This document shows, piece by piece, positions 32,599 through 46,333 of a stretch of DNA of 64,000 bases. The stretch is from Ipomoea triloba (lineage: Eukaryota > Streptophyta > Magnoliopsida > Solanales > Convolvulaceae). How positions within the stretch are numbered: the first letter of the stretch is position 1; every line of letters starts with the position of its first letter. The notes below the pieces were generated by a model, which was not told where the DNA came from, ran no database searches, and saw only the letters and a list, made by a program, of their open reading frames with translations. Both the position numbers and the translations under genes were made by a program. The stretch is from assembly GCF_003576645.1 (NCBI RefSeq), contig NC_044923.1:2890921-2954920 (forward strand), written 5' to 3'.

Positions 32599-34186
32599 GC
32601 AGAATTGAAGGAGGAGAAGAAGAAGAGAAGAATGGTTGAGCGATGAAGAGAAGCTGGTGGGGATAGAAGGTGAAGATATATAGTGGGGAAGGTGGCGTTG
32701 AAATTGGGTAGGAATGGAGATCATCACTATTTTATTCCACCTTCAAAAGTAATCCATTTACTATTTTACTGTTTTTTCTTCTCCCAAAAAATTGAACCTT
32801 TATGCCCTGACTAGTCCATTTTAAACATTGATCCCTTCTTTCAAATATTGCATACTAAATTACTGAGTTAAGTCAGTGCGAGCTATTTTACTGTTGTTTT
32901 TTTAATAATACAAGTAACAATAAAGGTTGGGTATCACGAAACAACTTTCTTGTAACATTATTATATATATCTTGGGGTATGTCCCTCGATTGAAGCATAT
33001 TTTATGATTTACTTCTTCCATCAATCTCAATAACAAGAGCGATATGGATCCTTAAGTTTGCATCAATTCAAACTTATATATGTTTTATTTATTTGAAGAA
33101 TTACAATTCAATCAAAGTTTTAATGAAAAACTATTTATAATAATGATTAAGATTAAATTGTTTTGATTCTTTAAATGGTTAACGAAACTCTTCTTCATAA
33201 ATTCTTATTACATTTTCCTTCTAAAATTACTTACATTAGTACACGTCACATACTCGCATTAGTACATTACAATGGCACTTGGTAGTTGGAACAGTATTTA
33301 TTTGATTATATATATATGTGTGAATGAAGATTATACCCTTCATTTTCGTACCAAAAATATTATAAATTTGATTATTGTCAATATTCAAGACTCTCTTAGT
33401 TAAATTTAATGTAAGTATGTACAATATCGCTATTACATAGAATGTGAGTTTACTCTATACACACAGTCGAGTAGTGAAGTCGTGGGTGCGGAGTGTTTGT
33501 AATATTATCCGAAACCCAAAGATGAGGCAACTAAAAGAGCAGAGGATTCCGGAGTCCTTCAATTCGTCCTCGAGTTGGGTGATTTGAGTTATCTGATCTT
33601 CTATGCATAATCTAAGCTTCAAGTGGCCCTCTGTGATTGAACTCAAATAATATCAGTGATACGATGGAGGCATTGCCATGTCAACTTTCGCTGATTGCTT
33701 CATGGTACTAACCTACTTCTAGTCTACTGCTACTCCCTATAAAATAGCTAGCTAGCTTGCCCTACTATTTATAATAAAGTACCCTAAGGCAAACCACACA
33801 CCGATAAGTTATAATAACTCAGCGATTCATTAAATATGAAGATTCATAAATACCTTAAACTCTTTATTTGTTGAGGTTTTTATCAAAAAAAAATAAAATA
33901 TGAGGAATTATTAGAGTTGGCGACCACTCTCAATGTGTTCAACGGGCACATGTTCACTAGGGCTAATGGTATGCAAAACGTGTACTGGATTTTTTTTATT
34001 TTTTTCCGACGAGACTCAATGGCTCTCTGCTTTTTCTTTTATCCACCTCACTCAAAAACTCATTAAAAGATCTGTGTTGGTCTTGCTCTAATTACTCAAC
34101 TTAATATAAATGTCAATAATTATATTCAGAGTTCTCAAAGAGAACAAAACTTCCTAGCCTTCACATATTTTGATTTTATTGAAAGA

Positions 34187-34218
<32 letters not shown>

Positions 34219-35061
34219 CCAAACCAGTTTCTGTGTTGGATAAATCAGAGTATATAATGTTCATAATTTTTTTTTAATTGTTCATTAGTGAGAGTTTATA
34301 TAATATTACTTATTTAATATTGTCATTATTACATCATGCATGACATTATTTTAGCAATATGTAGTAGTATAATAGTAGGATCTCCCTTCTTCATATATTT
34401 TGCCATTAATAATATAATGTACATGTGGCAACGAACAAGGCCAACTGTTTGTCTTAATGCTTGCTTTAGAAGACATTTGGTACGATAGAAAGCAAATCAT
34501 TTGAGTAAATTAAAGATGATTCATATGTTTGATATTGTTTATTGCAGTCTCATTTTCGTCTTATGTCTTTAATTCAATCTCATTTTAATTTGTTGTATAT
34601 ATGTGTGAAAGGTTAAATAATTAAACTTATAATAACTTCTTATGTAAATATGTAATATCATAGGTTAACTCGGGCACATTGATTTTATTTTTTTTAGTTA
34701 GCCGCCTAAGCGCTAGGCCACTAGGTACTATTGTACCTCCCCACTAATGCCTAGCGCATACTGCAACCATAGCCACAACATAAATGATGTTAAATGGGGT
34801 TTTCTTTTATAATGAATATGTATTCAATTGACCAAAGAAGTAAGTGTGAACACCACAAGTTTTTAAAAGGCAGTGACAAAAACTGGCAGCAAGATTTTGC
34901 TCCATCTATCTCATTTTACCTGTTATGTTTATTATTTAATAGTCAAACTAATTATTTTTTTACTTATATTCTTTAGTATTTTTAATTATTTTTAAATTTA
35001 ATTTTTTGTGTTAAATAGTGTTTTTAATGTAGTTTCTATATATAAATTATATATATATATA

Positions 35062-35124
35062 TTTTGAGAACTACTGACTCTGTTACAATGCAATATCTTC
35101 ATAACTACTTTCTCAACCTACTGA
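35062..35124 (-). mobile_element. SINE family 1 3' fragment
   Basis: Minus strand contains CAGTAGGTTGAGAAAGTAG, ATATTGCATTGTAACAGAG and TCAGTAGTTCTC, the family 3' end; the tRNA-like half is absent. Confidence 0.6.
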
Positions 35125-37375
35125 AGCAATTCTATATACTAATACTAAATTTAATATTATGAAAAATTAAATTAAAAATAACATTAATCAAACTTTATTA
35201 AGTAAATCAGACACATAAAATGAGACGGATGGATAAATTGATTTTGTTTGCAGAGGTTGTGTCACACTTCTGGTCATATCACAGCCGTCAGGAATACATT
35301 GTCCAGTGCCATTGTCAAAGCATCATTTAAGTTGCTTGCAATTTAGTTGCATAAAATCCATTGACAAGATGAGCACCACCAAAAACATAAAAGAAGGTTT
35401 ATTATCAACAAACCATTATATTCAACTTGCATTCCCCATTTCCTTTGTTCTATCAAGCGCCAGATAGCACCTTCCTGGCCCAGATAATCTTCTTGGTAAT
35501 TTTTTTTACCATCGACCTCTTAACAAGATTACTAAATAATGAGACACTCAAGTTAAAATCGTAACTTCACCACAAAAAATTAGCTTATGAGTGGAGGTTT
35601 GACCCTAACTTAAGTACCACTTCACAATCTCTCGCTGAGCCAATGGGATCGTATATGATATTGAGTTAAATCTTGTAAATAAAATAATAAATGTAACTCT
35701 AAATTAATCAACGTCTAATGTGATTGTTGAATACCAAAAAGGCATGGTATGAACTAACAAAACAAGGGTTATTGACAAAGCACTCAACTTGAACTTTTCT
35801 TATTAATTTTGCTTCTCCGTAATATTAAATAAAGCTTCAGGAAAGGAGTTTAGTTTTTCTTTATCAAGATATCGTGTTTGGATCTAATGAATAAAATAGT
35901 AACCTATGAATTTTTGAATAAAATTCCAGAAATATAATGTCCAACTCTAGATTAATCTTAAGTCTAATGTGATTATCAAATATTAAAGAAAAAAAAGTTA
36001 TGATGTTTTTTTTTTTAATAATTTAAAAGGTTCAATGATTGAGTAGTAGGTTCACTTTTATGTGTAAAAACAAATTGCATATATAGCTGCTATTTCTAGT
36101 CAAGCAGCATGGAAATCAGAAACTGCTACATAATTTGTTGCATTATTGACCCCAAGCTACCCCAAAGCATAGTTCAACTTTAACAAGTATATTTTCAGGA
36201 AAACACACACACACAGACTTTCACAGGCATATGATATATGGCTGAATATAATTGGCAACCCTTAAGATTGGGGTTCTAACTTTTTTTAAACATGGTTGAA
36301 AGCTTTCCTGAGACATAGTTCAGCTTTGCTTCATTGACAATTGTAAGACGTAGGATTCAATTGGCAGAGGCAATTCAATAGGTGACGAGTTTCAAGATCA
36401 CGATCCTAACTTTAATTTGAAATGGTTAAAGTTTTCTTAAGAGTAAGTTCATCAGAAATTTTTTTCTCTTTCATGGTTTTTGCAGGTTTCTAGGTTGAGT
36501 CGAAGGAGAGAGAATGAAATTGACTTACTACAAATGCAAGTTTTATGTGAATCCCACTACAACAACAACAAAAAAAATGAAAATTTTTCTGCATTAGACG
36601 TACCTGTCGCTCCCAAAGAGCACGTGCAGTACACGCACCAGTTGAGCACGTAAAAGCAGCAAAAGTTTATTTTTCCCCCAATAAGTGAAAGCAAAAGTGC
36701 AAAACTAGTCGGCAAGCCCCAAAAACTATTGTGGTCAACTGGGACATCATTCAAGAAGATGTGCCTCACCAAACCTTGATTTAGTATGAGAAAAAAATTC
36801 CTTAAAAAGGGCATGCAACAGGGTTTTTCATCCACCCAGCGCAGCCACTCAATATCAACTAAAAGACAAAACAACACTTTTTTGGTGCAGGGTGGCACAA
36901 CAAAAAAGAATGGGGAAAATCACCAGATCAGATGTGGATTTCCTTGTGTGAAAGCTTGAGATTTGGTCTGCTCTACATGTATTTGGTTGCCTCCATTAGG
37001 ATTGGAACAACTCATTTTGTATATTTATCTTAGGAATATAATTTCCTAGTGATTAATAAATATAAAATGTAAATTACATACATTCATATAAAAGACACGA
37101 TAAGACAAGTGTAGAAGGTTTTATCAAAGGTAGACACGAAATTTCTTATTGAAAATGGATGTTGAAGACCTCGTCAGAAATATGCATAACAAATATCACC
37201 TGACCGTACTTAGTCCTCCACGACAACTAAAAACCTTGTTGAGAACAAGTGCAGAGGATTGAAAAGCATGAGCTCCAACAACACATTTCATCATAAGCAT
37301 GTCAAATGAGGTTTCATCAACTCAAACAAATGAAAAGCATGCTGACAACCAAAAAAACATTAATTCAAATGCGAG

Positions 37376-37520
37376 GTATTTGAGTTGCTTAAACATGACC
37401 GATGCACAATATGGACTTGACCGGTCCACGTGTGTGGGGCCCAACCACATGAGATATTTAAGTCGCTTAAACATGAAGTAAAGTATGGACCTAATGGGCA
37501 TGTGTGTGGGGCCCAACCAA
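37376..37520 (+). repeat. Two-copy 75-bp tandem repeat
   Basis: Each copy has GCTTAAACATGA, a TATGGAC word and GTGTGTGGGGCCCAACCA. Confidence 0.85.
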
Positions 37521-37807
37521 GGCTATATTGGGAACCTAAAAACACAATTGTTATATCATAGACCAGAGTTTTCAGTTAACTCATTCTGTACATACGAGGC
37601 TCTGTACATGTAAACAAATAATAACTTGATAATTGCTGACACATAATATGATAGCTACAACCTATAGGTACAAAAACTTTCAACTACAAGTACATAATAT
37701 GTTAACTATAGATACAAATCTGAAGATTATTTTTGGACCAGGATCTATAATGCAAAGTAGACCTGGTCCATGGTATAATTTGCCCTAAAAATACTAGGTA
37801 GAAAAGA

Positions 37808-39067
37808 TTAAGGAATCATGGGCCTAAACTTGTTACAATCCACTGGGGATTTCTGAATCCCACCTTGACAAACATATACCTCTTCTGGACACCTATACAG
37901 ACAGTTATCCACTAAACTGACATTACTGGACCCGGGCTTCAACCTCCATAATGGGCCCGGAACCGGCCCAAACAAGTAGTTCCCGCCCAGCAATAACCGC
38001 TCGAACGACGCCGTACCGGCCTTAGGAATCGCCGCCTTCGTTGCATACTGAGTCGGTATCGTCCCGGAGAATTTGTTATGCTCCAACGACAGCGCCGATA
38101 GCATCGGCAGCGACGCCATGAATTCCGGCAAGGAGCCGCGCAGTTTGTTGTAGCTGAGGTCAATCGCAATCAGCTTGCTAAGAACGCCCCTGTCTTCCGG
38201 GATTTGCAGGAGCGAGAAGTTGTTGTGCGAAAGAGTGAGCTGTTGAAGCGATCGGTGCCGGAAGAGCGCCGCCGGCGCTCTTCCGGATAACTCGTTGTGA
38301 CTCAGATCCAGTACTTGTAAATATCTCAGCTCCGATACTGTATTTCCGGCGATCCTGCCGGTTAAATAGTTGTTTCGGATCGAGAGTTCAATTACGGATC
38401 TCGGGAACACCGCCGCGAATCGGCCGGAGATTGAGTTATCACTTAGGTCTACGAAGTACAGGTTTCCGAGTTGACTCAGATTTGGTAACTCGCCGGAGAG
38501 ATTATTGTTTTGAAGCTCGAGTCTCTTCAATCTCACCAACGCGTTGAAACTCGGCGGGATTGAACCGGTGAGGCGGTTGTTATCGAGGAAAAGCTCTTGT
38601 AGATAGAGAAGCAAACCGATCGAGCCGGGGATTGAACCGGTGAAAGAGTTCCTGGAGAGACTGAACCGGCGCAGACGAGTCAGGTTGGAGACGGAGACCG
38701 GAATGTCGCCGGAGAGCGAGTTGAAAGAGACGTCGAGAACATCCAGGTAAGGGAGGTTCCAGGCGGAGGAATGAGACAGTGAACCGTTGTATCCGGCCTG
38801 GTCCAGGCTGATTTCCGTGACTCGGCTTGAACCGTACACGATGACGTCACACCGGATGCCGCAAGTGAACCGGTCGGAGAAGATATAGTCGCATGGATCG
38901 ACGGCGAAGTCCCAGGAACTCAGGCAGGATCCGGGAGGAATGGATATCGGGTCGAACCCGTTTTTAAAATCCATTAGCACCGCTATATCACCTGGATGAG
39001 TCTTGGATTCTACTATGCAGTTTAAACTCCAAAGAAAAGATGAAACTATCACAAAAGAAACCTTCAT
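37808..39067 (-). CDS. Secreted LRR protein (receptor-like, no kinase)
   Basis: Intronless 419-residue extracellular protein. Signal peptide about 1-21, N-terminal cap with paired Cys (DPCDYIFSDRFTCGIRCD), roughly nine plant LRRs (for example LDVLDVSFNSLSGDIP, LQELFLDNNRLTGSIP), then a C-terminal Cys cluster CLYRCPEEVYVCQGG and the tail FRPMIP. No transmembrane helix or kinase, so it is secreted or wall-bound, or anchored through partners. This resembles the small LRR/RLP proteins with a C-terminal NCLYRCP block found across eudicots. The ligand and role are unknown. Not closely related to the kinase at 6005, which has a different domain plan. Confidence 0.9.
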   Translation of the reverse strand: MKVSFVIVSSFLWSLNCIVESKTHPGDIAVLMDFKNGFDPISIPPGSCLSSWDFAVDPCDYIFSDRFTCGIRCDVIVYGSSRVTEISLDQAGYNGSLSHSSAWNLPYLDVLDVSFNSLSGDIPVSVSNLTRLRRFSLSRNSFTGSIPGSIGLLLYLQELFLDNNRLTGSIPPSFNALVRLKRLELQNNNLSGELPNLSQLGNLYFVDLSDNSISGRFAAVFPRSVIELSIRNNYLTGRIAGNTVSELRYLQVLDLSHNELSGRAPAALFRHRSLQQLTLSHNNFSLLQIPEDRGVLSKLIAIDLSYNKLRGSLPEFMASLPMLSALSLEHNKFSGTIPTQYATKAAIPKAGTASFERLLLGGNYLFGPVPGPLWRLKPGSSNVSLVDNCLYRCPEEVYVCQGGIQKSPVDCNKFRPMIP

Positions 39068-39117
39068 TGTTGGGTTTATGATTTGTTCTTGGATATCTAT
39101 TGTCTAGTGTCTACTCT

Positions 39118-39127
39118 TTAAATATAG
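39118..39127 (-). promoter_or_regulatory. Likely TATA box of the secreted LRR gene
   Basis: Minus strand CTATATTTAA, about 50 bp before the start codon, implying a very short 5' UTR. Confidence 0.4.
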
Positions 39128-40404
39128 TGTGGAGTTCATGAGAAAATCAATCAATTTTATATTCATCAAAACTCGATATAATTATCTGTCATCATCGAAC
39201 ATCATAAGAGTAGACATGCATTTTACGTTGTAACTGATATAACAACACGGTACAGTGTGTCGGTGTCCCCGTCGGTTTGGTGTGTCGGTGTCTTTGTCAG
39301 TTATTATGTTTGGTATTCAACATTGTTACTATTCAATGTAAAGTACGTGACTCCCATATATATATATATGTACATACTATTAGATATATGCATCGGGTAT
39401 AGTTCAGTTAGTTAACCAATTCAAAATAAGTTTATAAACTAGTGTACAAATATTTAAAAACTTATAGGTATATTGAGACATATCTCACGGCTTTTGTAAT
39501 AATGAACCATTAAGTTTTAACATATAGGGAGTATAATATTGGTAGTAAAGGAATGCATTAATGTGTTAATAAATAAGGCTAAGAAAAAAGAATGAATATG
39601 AATCTTCCTCCAAGATCTAGATCACATGCCACTGTTGCTTACTGTCATTAGAAGTTTGTAAGCCTTCAAGACTTGTATAATTTTTTTATTCCAAGCAACC
39701 TGAAAATAAGATTTGTGGAGGGAATATTCCACCAACTACCCCAAAATATTTAGAACTAAAACTCCGAATGAGATGATCGAGTGAGTTAATCATAATTCTC
39801 GTATTTGAAAATCGCACCAACTATTTCAAAATATTCAGAACTGAAACATAATTCTCGTACTTAAAAATCCACCAATTATCCCAAAATATTCAGAAGTCTG
39901 ACTCCGAATGAGATGACTAAATGATGAAACATAATTCTCGTACCTGAAAATCACAAATTCAATTCTTACTAACACCTTTTTAATCGAGCATTTTACATAG
40001 AATCTTTCTAATACAATTTGCAGTTTACATCTCCTGTGTGGTAGATCCAAAGATGATGACTATAGAACCAAAGATGCAAGCCTGCTGAGTACAATTCCAC
40101 ATAGCTTGAAGCCATGCTCTTTCTTCTTTTCTTTTTTTTTTTTTTTTGGGTATTTCCACTTGAAAATTTCACAGGATAACAGAACTTGAAATTAGTACTA
40201 TTTATAAAAGGATAAGTGTAGTTTTGACCCCCATAAAAAAATTAAATAAATAGTGCAGAGTACTTTTCCTACTGATTACACAGAAAACTTCTATCTTTAC
40301 ACATTCAAGAGAGTTAGCAGGGAGAAAGGAAGGGGACAATCTAGCTTAAGCGCTGGAAGTGCGACGAAAAACCTGGCACTTCTCAGGGCATGCCGAGCAG
40401 CTTT
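39128..40404. other. Intergenic with irregular tandem repeat
   Basis: 39728-39958 contains three uneven copies of CACCAA, CCCAAAATATT, AGAAC, ACTCCGAATGAGATGA and CATAATTCTCGTA. The part just below 40405 is the likely 3' UTR of the FHA gene. No gene seen. Confidence 0.5.
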
Positions 40405-43400
40405 TCAATCTTCGTTTTCCTTGAACATGGTTCCTCGTCTCATCCCATCGACAAATTGCTTTACCCGGCTGTGGTTCGTCTCGAATACAAACGCCAACCC
40501 CCTTACCTGCACACGAGCACCAAGCATTGGCATCGCAATTGATAAACAACGAGAAACAGATCAGCCCCGGTTGTGGCAAGCAAGCCATACCTCAATCAAA
40601 GAACTCGATGTAAGATGCACACTTTGGTTTTGCACTATTTCTTTGCCATTGACGCGGATCAAATGTTTGCTAACATTTTGCAAATGGAAAACTCCATCCT
40701 CGTTGATCTTTATAATTGCCTTATATAGGTAGTAAAAATAAATATTAGAATGGATTAGTACATTATGCAGACATAGTAGTAAGGCACTACTAACCTCTTG
40801 TTTACAAGCTAAGCTATAAACGAGGTAAAGTCTAATGAACATTGAAATTAGGGCTTACTATATTACCAAAAATTGGCTTTATGCTATTCTGCTAAAAGTT
40901 CCTATTTGCTATCAATTTTCTAATAATTGCCAAATACAGAAACTTAAGTATTTTCCAATTCCCCTCTATCTAAAAGACAAGAAAAAGATCTAAAACGTAA
41001 AAATAATTCAATGGAAACTTAACGACCCATCATCATTAATTCAGGGCTGAGCATAGTTTACCTGCCGCCGGGAAACCTTATTGCCACAGCATTCTCCGCT
41101 CAAATCAATGTCAACTTTTGCCTCCGCAGTTCCCCTCCCAAGCAAAACCTACCATTCATTGGACTGTATTAGAAAGCCCAAGAGCGAGGGCATAAAGAAA
41201 AGAATGCTACTTCAAGTTGTTTGATAGGAACGAGCAGTAACATCTATATCTAATCCAGTACTTCGAGAACACAACATCATAAGACCTATCACATGAGTTT
41301 TAGGAATGGTCCTAAAGTCTCAAATAAAGAATGATAACAATATACCATATAGCAAAAGCTTGTTCAAGCAACAGGAAAACATCATCATATGGTTCGAGAA
41401 AAGTAAAAAAAAATATAATACCTCTGGTTTTTTAATAAAATGACTTGAGTGGCGGCTATACAAAACAGCAAACGCTCCTTGAGCTGCAATCACTCTTTGT
41501 ATATGAGCTTCGGCGCCCTGCTCCAGTCTCATGATTGTTCTTTTAGTCTGCTGGTGTTGATATTTTGCAACTACAAATTGAGAGAACAAAAGGGTGGATC
41601 GTAAACTAAATTGATATGACTAAATCAGCAAATCCTCTGTCAAGAATAAAAGGGCAAACATTAATGACCAAATGAGAATAAACCGGGACCTACCTTCCTT
41701 ATGAAAGCAGATGTCTTTGTCATCGGGGCTGAGGTCCATGTTAAGGATCTGCAAAAAGCACATTAGTATTGAATTCATCGATAAAATCCTATTCCTGTGA
41801 AGATATACTCAGTAACATTTTCTCACCAATGCTTCAACATCTGAAAAGTGAGGTATGTCCTCATCGCTATCACCGGGCACATCTTCTTGCTCCAACAGTA
41901 AAGCCTCTGCGCTTGACTCTGGGATTGTTGCTTTTGTAGAGACCATTTCAACACAAAATGGTTCATTCTTTTGCAGATTATCAGCAGAATCTAGCTCGTG
42001 CTTAACGGTAACAGTCTTCTTCTGCAAGCACAGAGGGTTAGGATATGTGAGTGGATGGGGATCGCGGTTACAATTGAGGTTCTTTGCATGATCACTTTGC
42101 GCAACTGTTTCCTTAGATGGTACAGGCAGGGCACATATTGTAGTTATTCTCGGTGAAGTCACTAGCTTCGGACCTTCATTTGAGCTTGTATTCCTTCTTA
42201 TCACGTTTCCAGTGCCACTATTAGGTACCTCATAACTAACCCCACAATCACTGGCAGAACGGTTTAGACCCTTTCCTGAATGTTGCAACAATTCAACCTT
42301 TTGAGAAGACATATAAGATTGTTCATTATTAATTTGTTCCCTCTTCTTCGGGACAGACCATCCATTATTGTTTGTGTGGTTATTCAAAGCATTTCTAAGG
42401 GAGGAGGATGTTGATTGAAAAGTTGCATCATATTTCCATTGCTTCATAGAGGGTAACGATGTTGATGGCATCCAGATGGGAAGGAAAACATCATCATTGC
42501 TCGGAATATCTGGGTCTTCAGTGTTTAGCGTGCAGCATATAACTCCATTGCGCAGTTCAGGATATGCGGGATTGACACTTAGAGCAGACGATAGCATTTG
42601 AACCTCTGAACCATGAACTACATACCGATCACCACAATGGTATTGATACTTTTCAGCTGATTCTTTGGGCTGAGCAACATTAAGGTTTTCGTCTGGAACA
42701 ACTAATACTAGAGGTAAGCTGTCGTTGGCTATTTGTTCAGCACTTGGAGAATCCAATAGGAGTGATCCATAAGTATCCAAATAAGATTCATTAATTATCT
42801 CGTTTCCAATATAATCCATGGGAAACATGTCATCCTCAATTGACGAGTTGAGAATAGAATCGATTTTTGCTAAGAGATCATCAGGGATAGGAGTAGAAAT
42901 TCCCCCGTCACCTGGTACTTGGTCCTCCACATTCGGTTCTGATTGAATAATACCATATGCAGGTGTATTCAATTCATTTCCACCACCATCAACAGGAAGC
43001 GTGAAATCATTTACCATTTCCGGCTCTTTCTTGGGTAGTTGAAAGTTATGCAGAACCGGTGAAGTTCCCTCAATTGGAGTCCAGCCTGGCATCTGAGAAG
43101 ACGGCGAATGTCCAAATGTTTGAAATGACTTGCCACAATCTGAAACCGGTGAATTTAAGACCGGGACTTCGAGCCCGGTGACAGAAACATTCTCAGACCC
43201 GGTGACAGAAACATTCTCGGGCACGTTGATGCTATTTATGAAGTGATCATTGTGTTCCATTGCAAAAAAGGTAGCATCTACAACACCTCCAGTAGCATTT
43301 GTATGAGCAGCCTCAAAATCAGGAAATACATTATCGATGAAATCAAATCCCGACTGTTGGTCACCAAATGGATCTGCCAATGAATCTTCAAATACACAGT

Positions 43401-44785
43401 CTGTTAGTAGAGGCACACTCATATTACTGGACCCAGTAAGAAAATTCATATCCATCGAAGGGTATGCTTCGTTACAGACTCTCTTCCGCATAGAATAGTA
43501 GCAGCTTCTAACGCTCTCAGTTTTTCTCTTTCCAGAAACAGATTTAATGTCTTTGTCATTCTCAAACCTATTAAGTTTTGATATTGCAAAAGAGCACTCA
43601 AGCTGGACCATTTCAGTTGACGCCCGTTCAGAAACAAACGGATCATAAAGAAGAGAGTTCCATCTATCTTGCAATTCTTGAACAGTATATCGCCGAGAAA
43701 ACTGCACAGCACCTTTAGCAAGCGACTGTAGTGAAGCACCCGCCTAAAACAAAAGGAAACACGGAAAAGATACAACATTAGCCAAATTCCACGTCCTCAC
43801 AACGCTAAGAAACCAACCCCAGTACACAATAGAAATCTCGATTACTCTCCCTATTCACTCCTCGAAACTAAGATATAGCACTTAAATAGCTAATTAATTT
43901 CATAATGCTCTAAATGCCCGGTCATGCCCTAGCCAGCTCCTTTTATACACCATCAATCCGCTGGCACGATGCCTCTATCTATAAGACTACACACCGCAAA
44001 CAATTACGGAGTACTAAATTACAGTAGAACCAACTACCAGCTCCATTTAACAGAACATAACACCAAGACTCGCCATGAAGCAATGATCAAATTCACGCCT
44101 TTCAACATTATAGAATTATAAGCAGAGCAGAAATTTTCACCAAGCAATTTAAGAGGAAACCTTTGCCTCACCTTCAACAGCTTCTTACAGAGTTACTTAC
44201 AGAGTTACAGTGAATCAAGTAAATTTATTTTAAATTTTCATCCTTCTTCCCTTACAAAGTAAAATATCTATGCACAAAAATTTCCATATATCACACACAG
44301 ACCTTAATGAAACAGACCAAATTTGAATTTATATTGCGATTCCTATATCCCAAAGAACACCAAAGCACACAACAATTAAGAACAACCTAAAAGCTACAAA
44401 TTAAAATTCCCCTTTTCCTAACCGAGAAAAACAAAACATTCCATGAAATTCAATACCGTGAAAAACCAAAGTTTTACAATTCAAGGGAAAGAGTTTCCAG
44501 TCTCACCATAACAATACAAAAAAAAAAAAAACAAAACAAAACAAAAACAAAATCAAGTAAAAAACATGGAATCAAAAAAACACGAAAAAGGAAAACCCAA
44601 AGCCAATTAACAATAACGAACACCAAAACAGAGCTAAACAGGCTAAACTTTTTCTGAAAATTATCTTTAAAAAAAAAAACGAAATAAAAGAGTTTGTTTT
44701 TTTCTTCCATTGTTACCTCGGCGGCATTCTTAAGCAAAAAATCGTCTTGCGGAAGCCAATGAGGCGCCGGAGGCAAAGCTCCCAT
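40405..44785 (-). CDS. FHA-domain protein, MCRS1/EMB1967-like
   Basis: Plant relative of microspherule protein 1, a chromatin-associated FHA protein (in animals part of INO80 and NSL complexes; the Arabidopsis relative EMB1967/At3g54350 is embryo-essential). Exons 44717-44785, 41827-43743, 41694-41748, 41422-41570, 41062-41148, 40591-40719 and 40405-40506 (minus), GT-AG, frame kept, 835 aa. N-terminus: MCRS_N domain (LQSLAKGAVQFSRRYTVQEL, DRWNSLLYDP) across the first intron. Middle: a long acidic, Ser-rich disordered exon. C-terminus: helical region (KRTIMRLEQGAEAHIQRVIA), then FHA with LLGRGTAEAKVDIDLSG, KVSRRQAIIKI and RVNGKEI. The FHA Ser-Arg pair is present, but His of the usual SRxH is Gln, as in this family. 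The last exon uses the acceptor CAG|GTAAGG. The large first intron spans about 0.97 kb. Confidence 0.94.
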
Positions 44786-45807
44786 GACTGCAACTTCCCT
44801 AACTCGAAGAACCTCAGCCGCTGCGCCGCTTTCTCTTTCTCCCTAATAAATTGTTTTTGTTTTCCTTAATTTTTATTTTTTATTTTGTTTTTATTATTCC
44901 TTCTGGACTCTAGAGCGCCTGAGACTATATATACTAAATTTAAAAATTATTTTATTTTCGCTCTACACCCCAATATTTCGTGATTATTAAGTCATTTTCA
45001 TATTTGTCAATTACAGATTTTTAATTTTTAATTATAACTGTTAAAACGGGTTTAATCCGTCAAGTTAGACCGTCCTGTCCCATTAAAAGAGTGGACATAC
45101 TTGAATTTTATAAGTCCGTATTAGAACATGCTTTTTAGCCCATCCCACTTAACTCGCGAGCCCAGCCTAGTAGGGGCGGTGCAGGGCGAGCTGACCCTCC
45201 TTACGCCTGCACTTTGGTATGCCCCTGCCCCGCCAACTCGCATTGACAACTCTATTTGTTATTATATTACTATTAAGTTATTCTCATATTTCATTTTAAG
45301 CATTACTAGTGTAATTTTAAGAAAAGTGTAATTTTTTAAAAGTTTTTAAAACTTTTCAGTCAATTAATAATATTTTTTTCCTTTTTCAATTTGCCTAATT
45401 TTCGTTTCCTTTTCATTAGAATCTTTTTATATTTTCAATCAACTAGTAAAATCAGTTTTATTTTCCATTTTATCGGTACTATTGTTTTGGCGGGAATTTC
45501 AGAAAAGATGATTTTATTTTTATTCATAGTAGTATAGATAAGTATTCGAATTATTATTATTGGTGTAAATAATAACTAATAAATTATTTTTTCTTATAAA
45601 TTACTTAGAATTTGTCTCCACTATTATCACAATTATAATGGTTTAATTATTCTCAAAATTTGGGAAATAGAATTTTGTTACCAATTAAACTTTATTAAAT
45701 TTTTTTACTAATAATATTAGTTTGTGCAGGAAAGTTGAAATGGAGAATTTTACTTTTTATTAATAGTATTGATACGTGAATATAGAAATAATATTATCAA
45801 TTAATAA

Positions 45808-45949
45808 ATATTAGTTAACCTGGAAGGTGTAGTTGAGTGGAAGGGACTCATTCATCCTTAACCACATGTTTAGGGCTCAATCATTGGCTCTAGGTATGGA
45901 GTGGGCTACACACAAAAAAAAAAAAAAAAAAAAAAGGATAGATATTAGT
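45808..45949 (+). mobile_element. SINE with poly-A tail and target duplication
   Basis: Body about 45816-45936: A-box-like TGTAGTTGAGTGG, B-box-like GGGCTCAATCATTGG, then a tail of about 22 As from 45914. ATATTAGT is found on both sides (45808-45815 and 45942-45949) within a longer imperfect match. Confidence 0.75.
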
Positions 45950-46333
45950 AAGTTTGGGCGAAAAATGAAATAAGAGGATTTTATTTTTTATATATAGTAT
46001 ATAAATTAAGATTTTTTAATATTTCCAATCAATTAGTAATATCTGTTTTTCTTTTCCATTTTATCTTTTCTATTGTTTATACATACATTCATTATATATT
46101 CTCATTTTCATCGTATGGTAGATACCTATATACTTTATATACTAAACATAAATATCATTTTCTAACTCATAATTCATTATTGTTTATGATTGTCACCCTA
46201 TTTTATATTATATATTTAATTTAAAATATATTTTTTAAATAGATTTATTGAAGTATTATATGTATTTTTAACAATTTTATACATTTTTGAGGTATGGTTA
46301 CATCAAACTAAATATTAAATGATGATTTTAACT

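Larger units (their letters stand above)
32600..37807. other. Long AT-rich intergenic region
   Basis: No gene that I can support in over 5 kb. Contains a TA/TG microsatellite (34187-34218), a SINE 3' end (35062-35124), a two-copy 75-bp tandem repeat (37376-37520; GTGTGGGGCCCAACCA), and short frames without domains. 35255-35342 is open for about 30 codons after a CAG acceptor-like site, but nothing connects to it. Confidence 0.5.

Noticed and set aside
35255..35342. Exon-like open stretch after a CAG site
   Set aside because: Ends in a stop after about 30 codons and nothing upstream or downstream joins it.
36557..36898. 113-codon minus-strand frame (Leu/Phe/Cys-rich)
   Set aside because: No family recognised, no splice or promoter context, AT-rich surroundings; likely chance.
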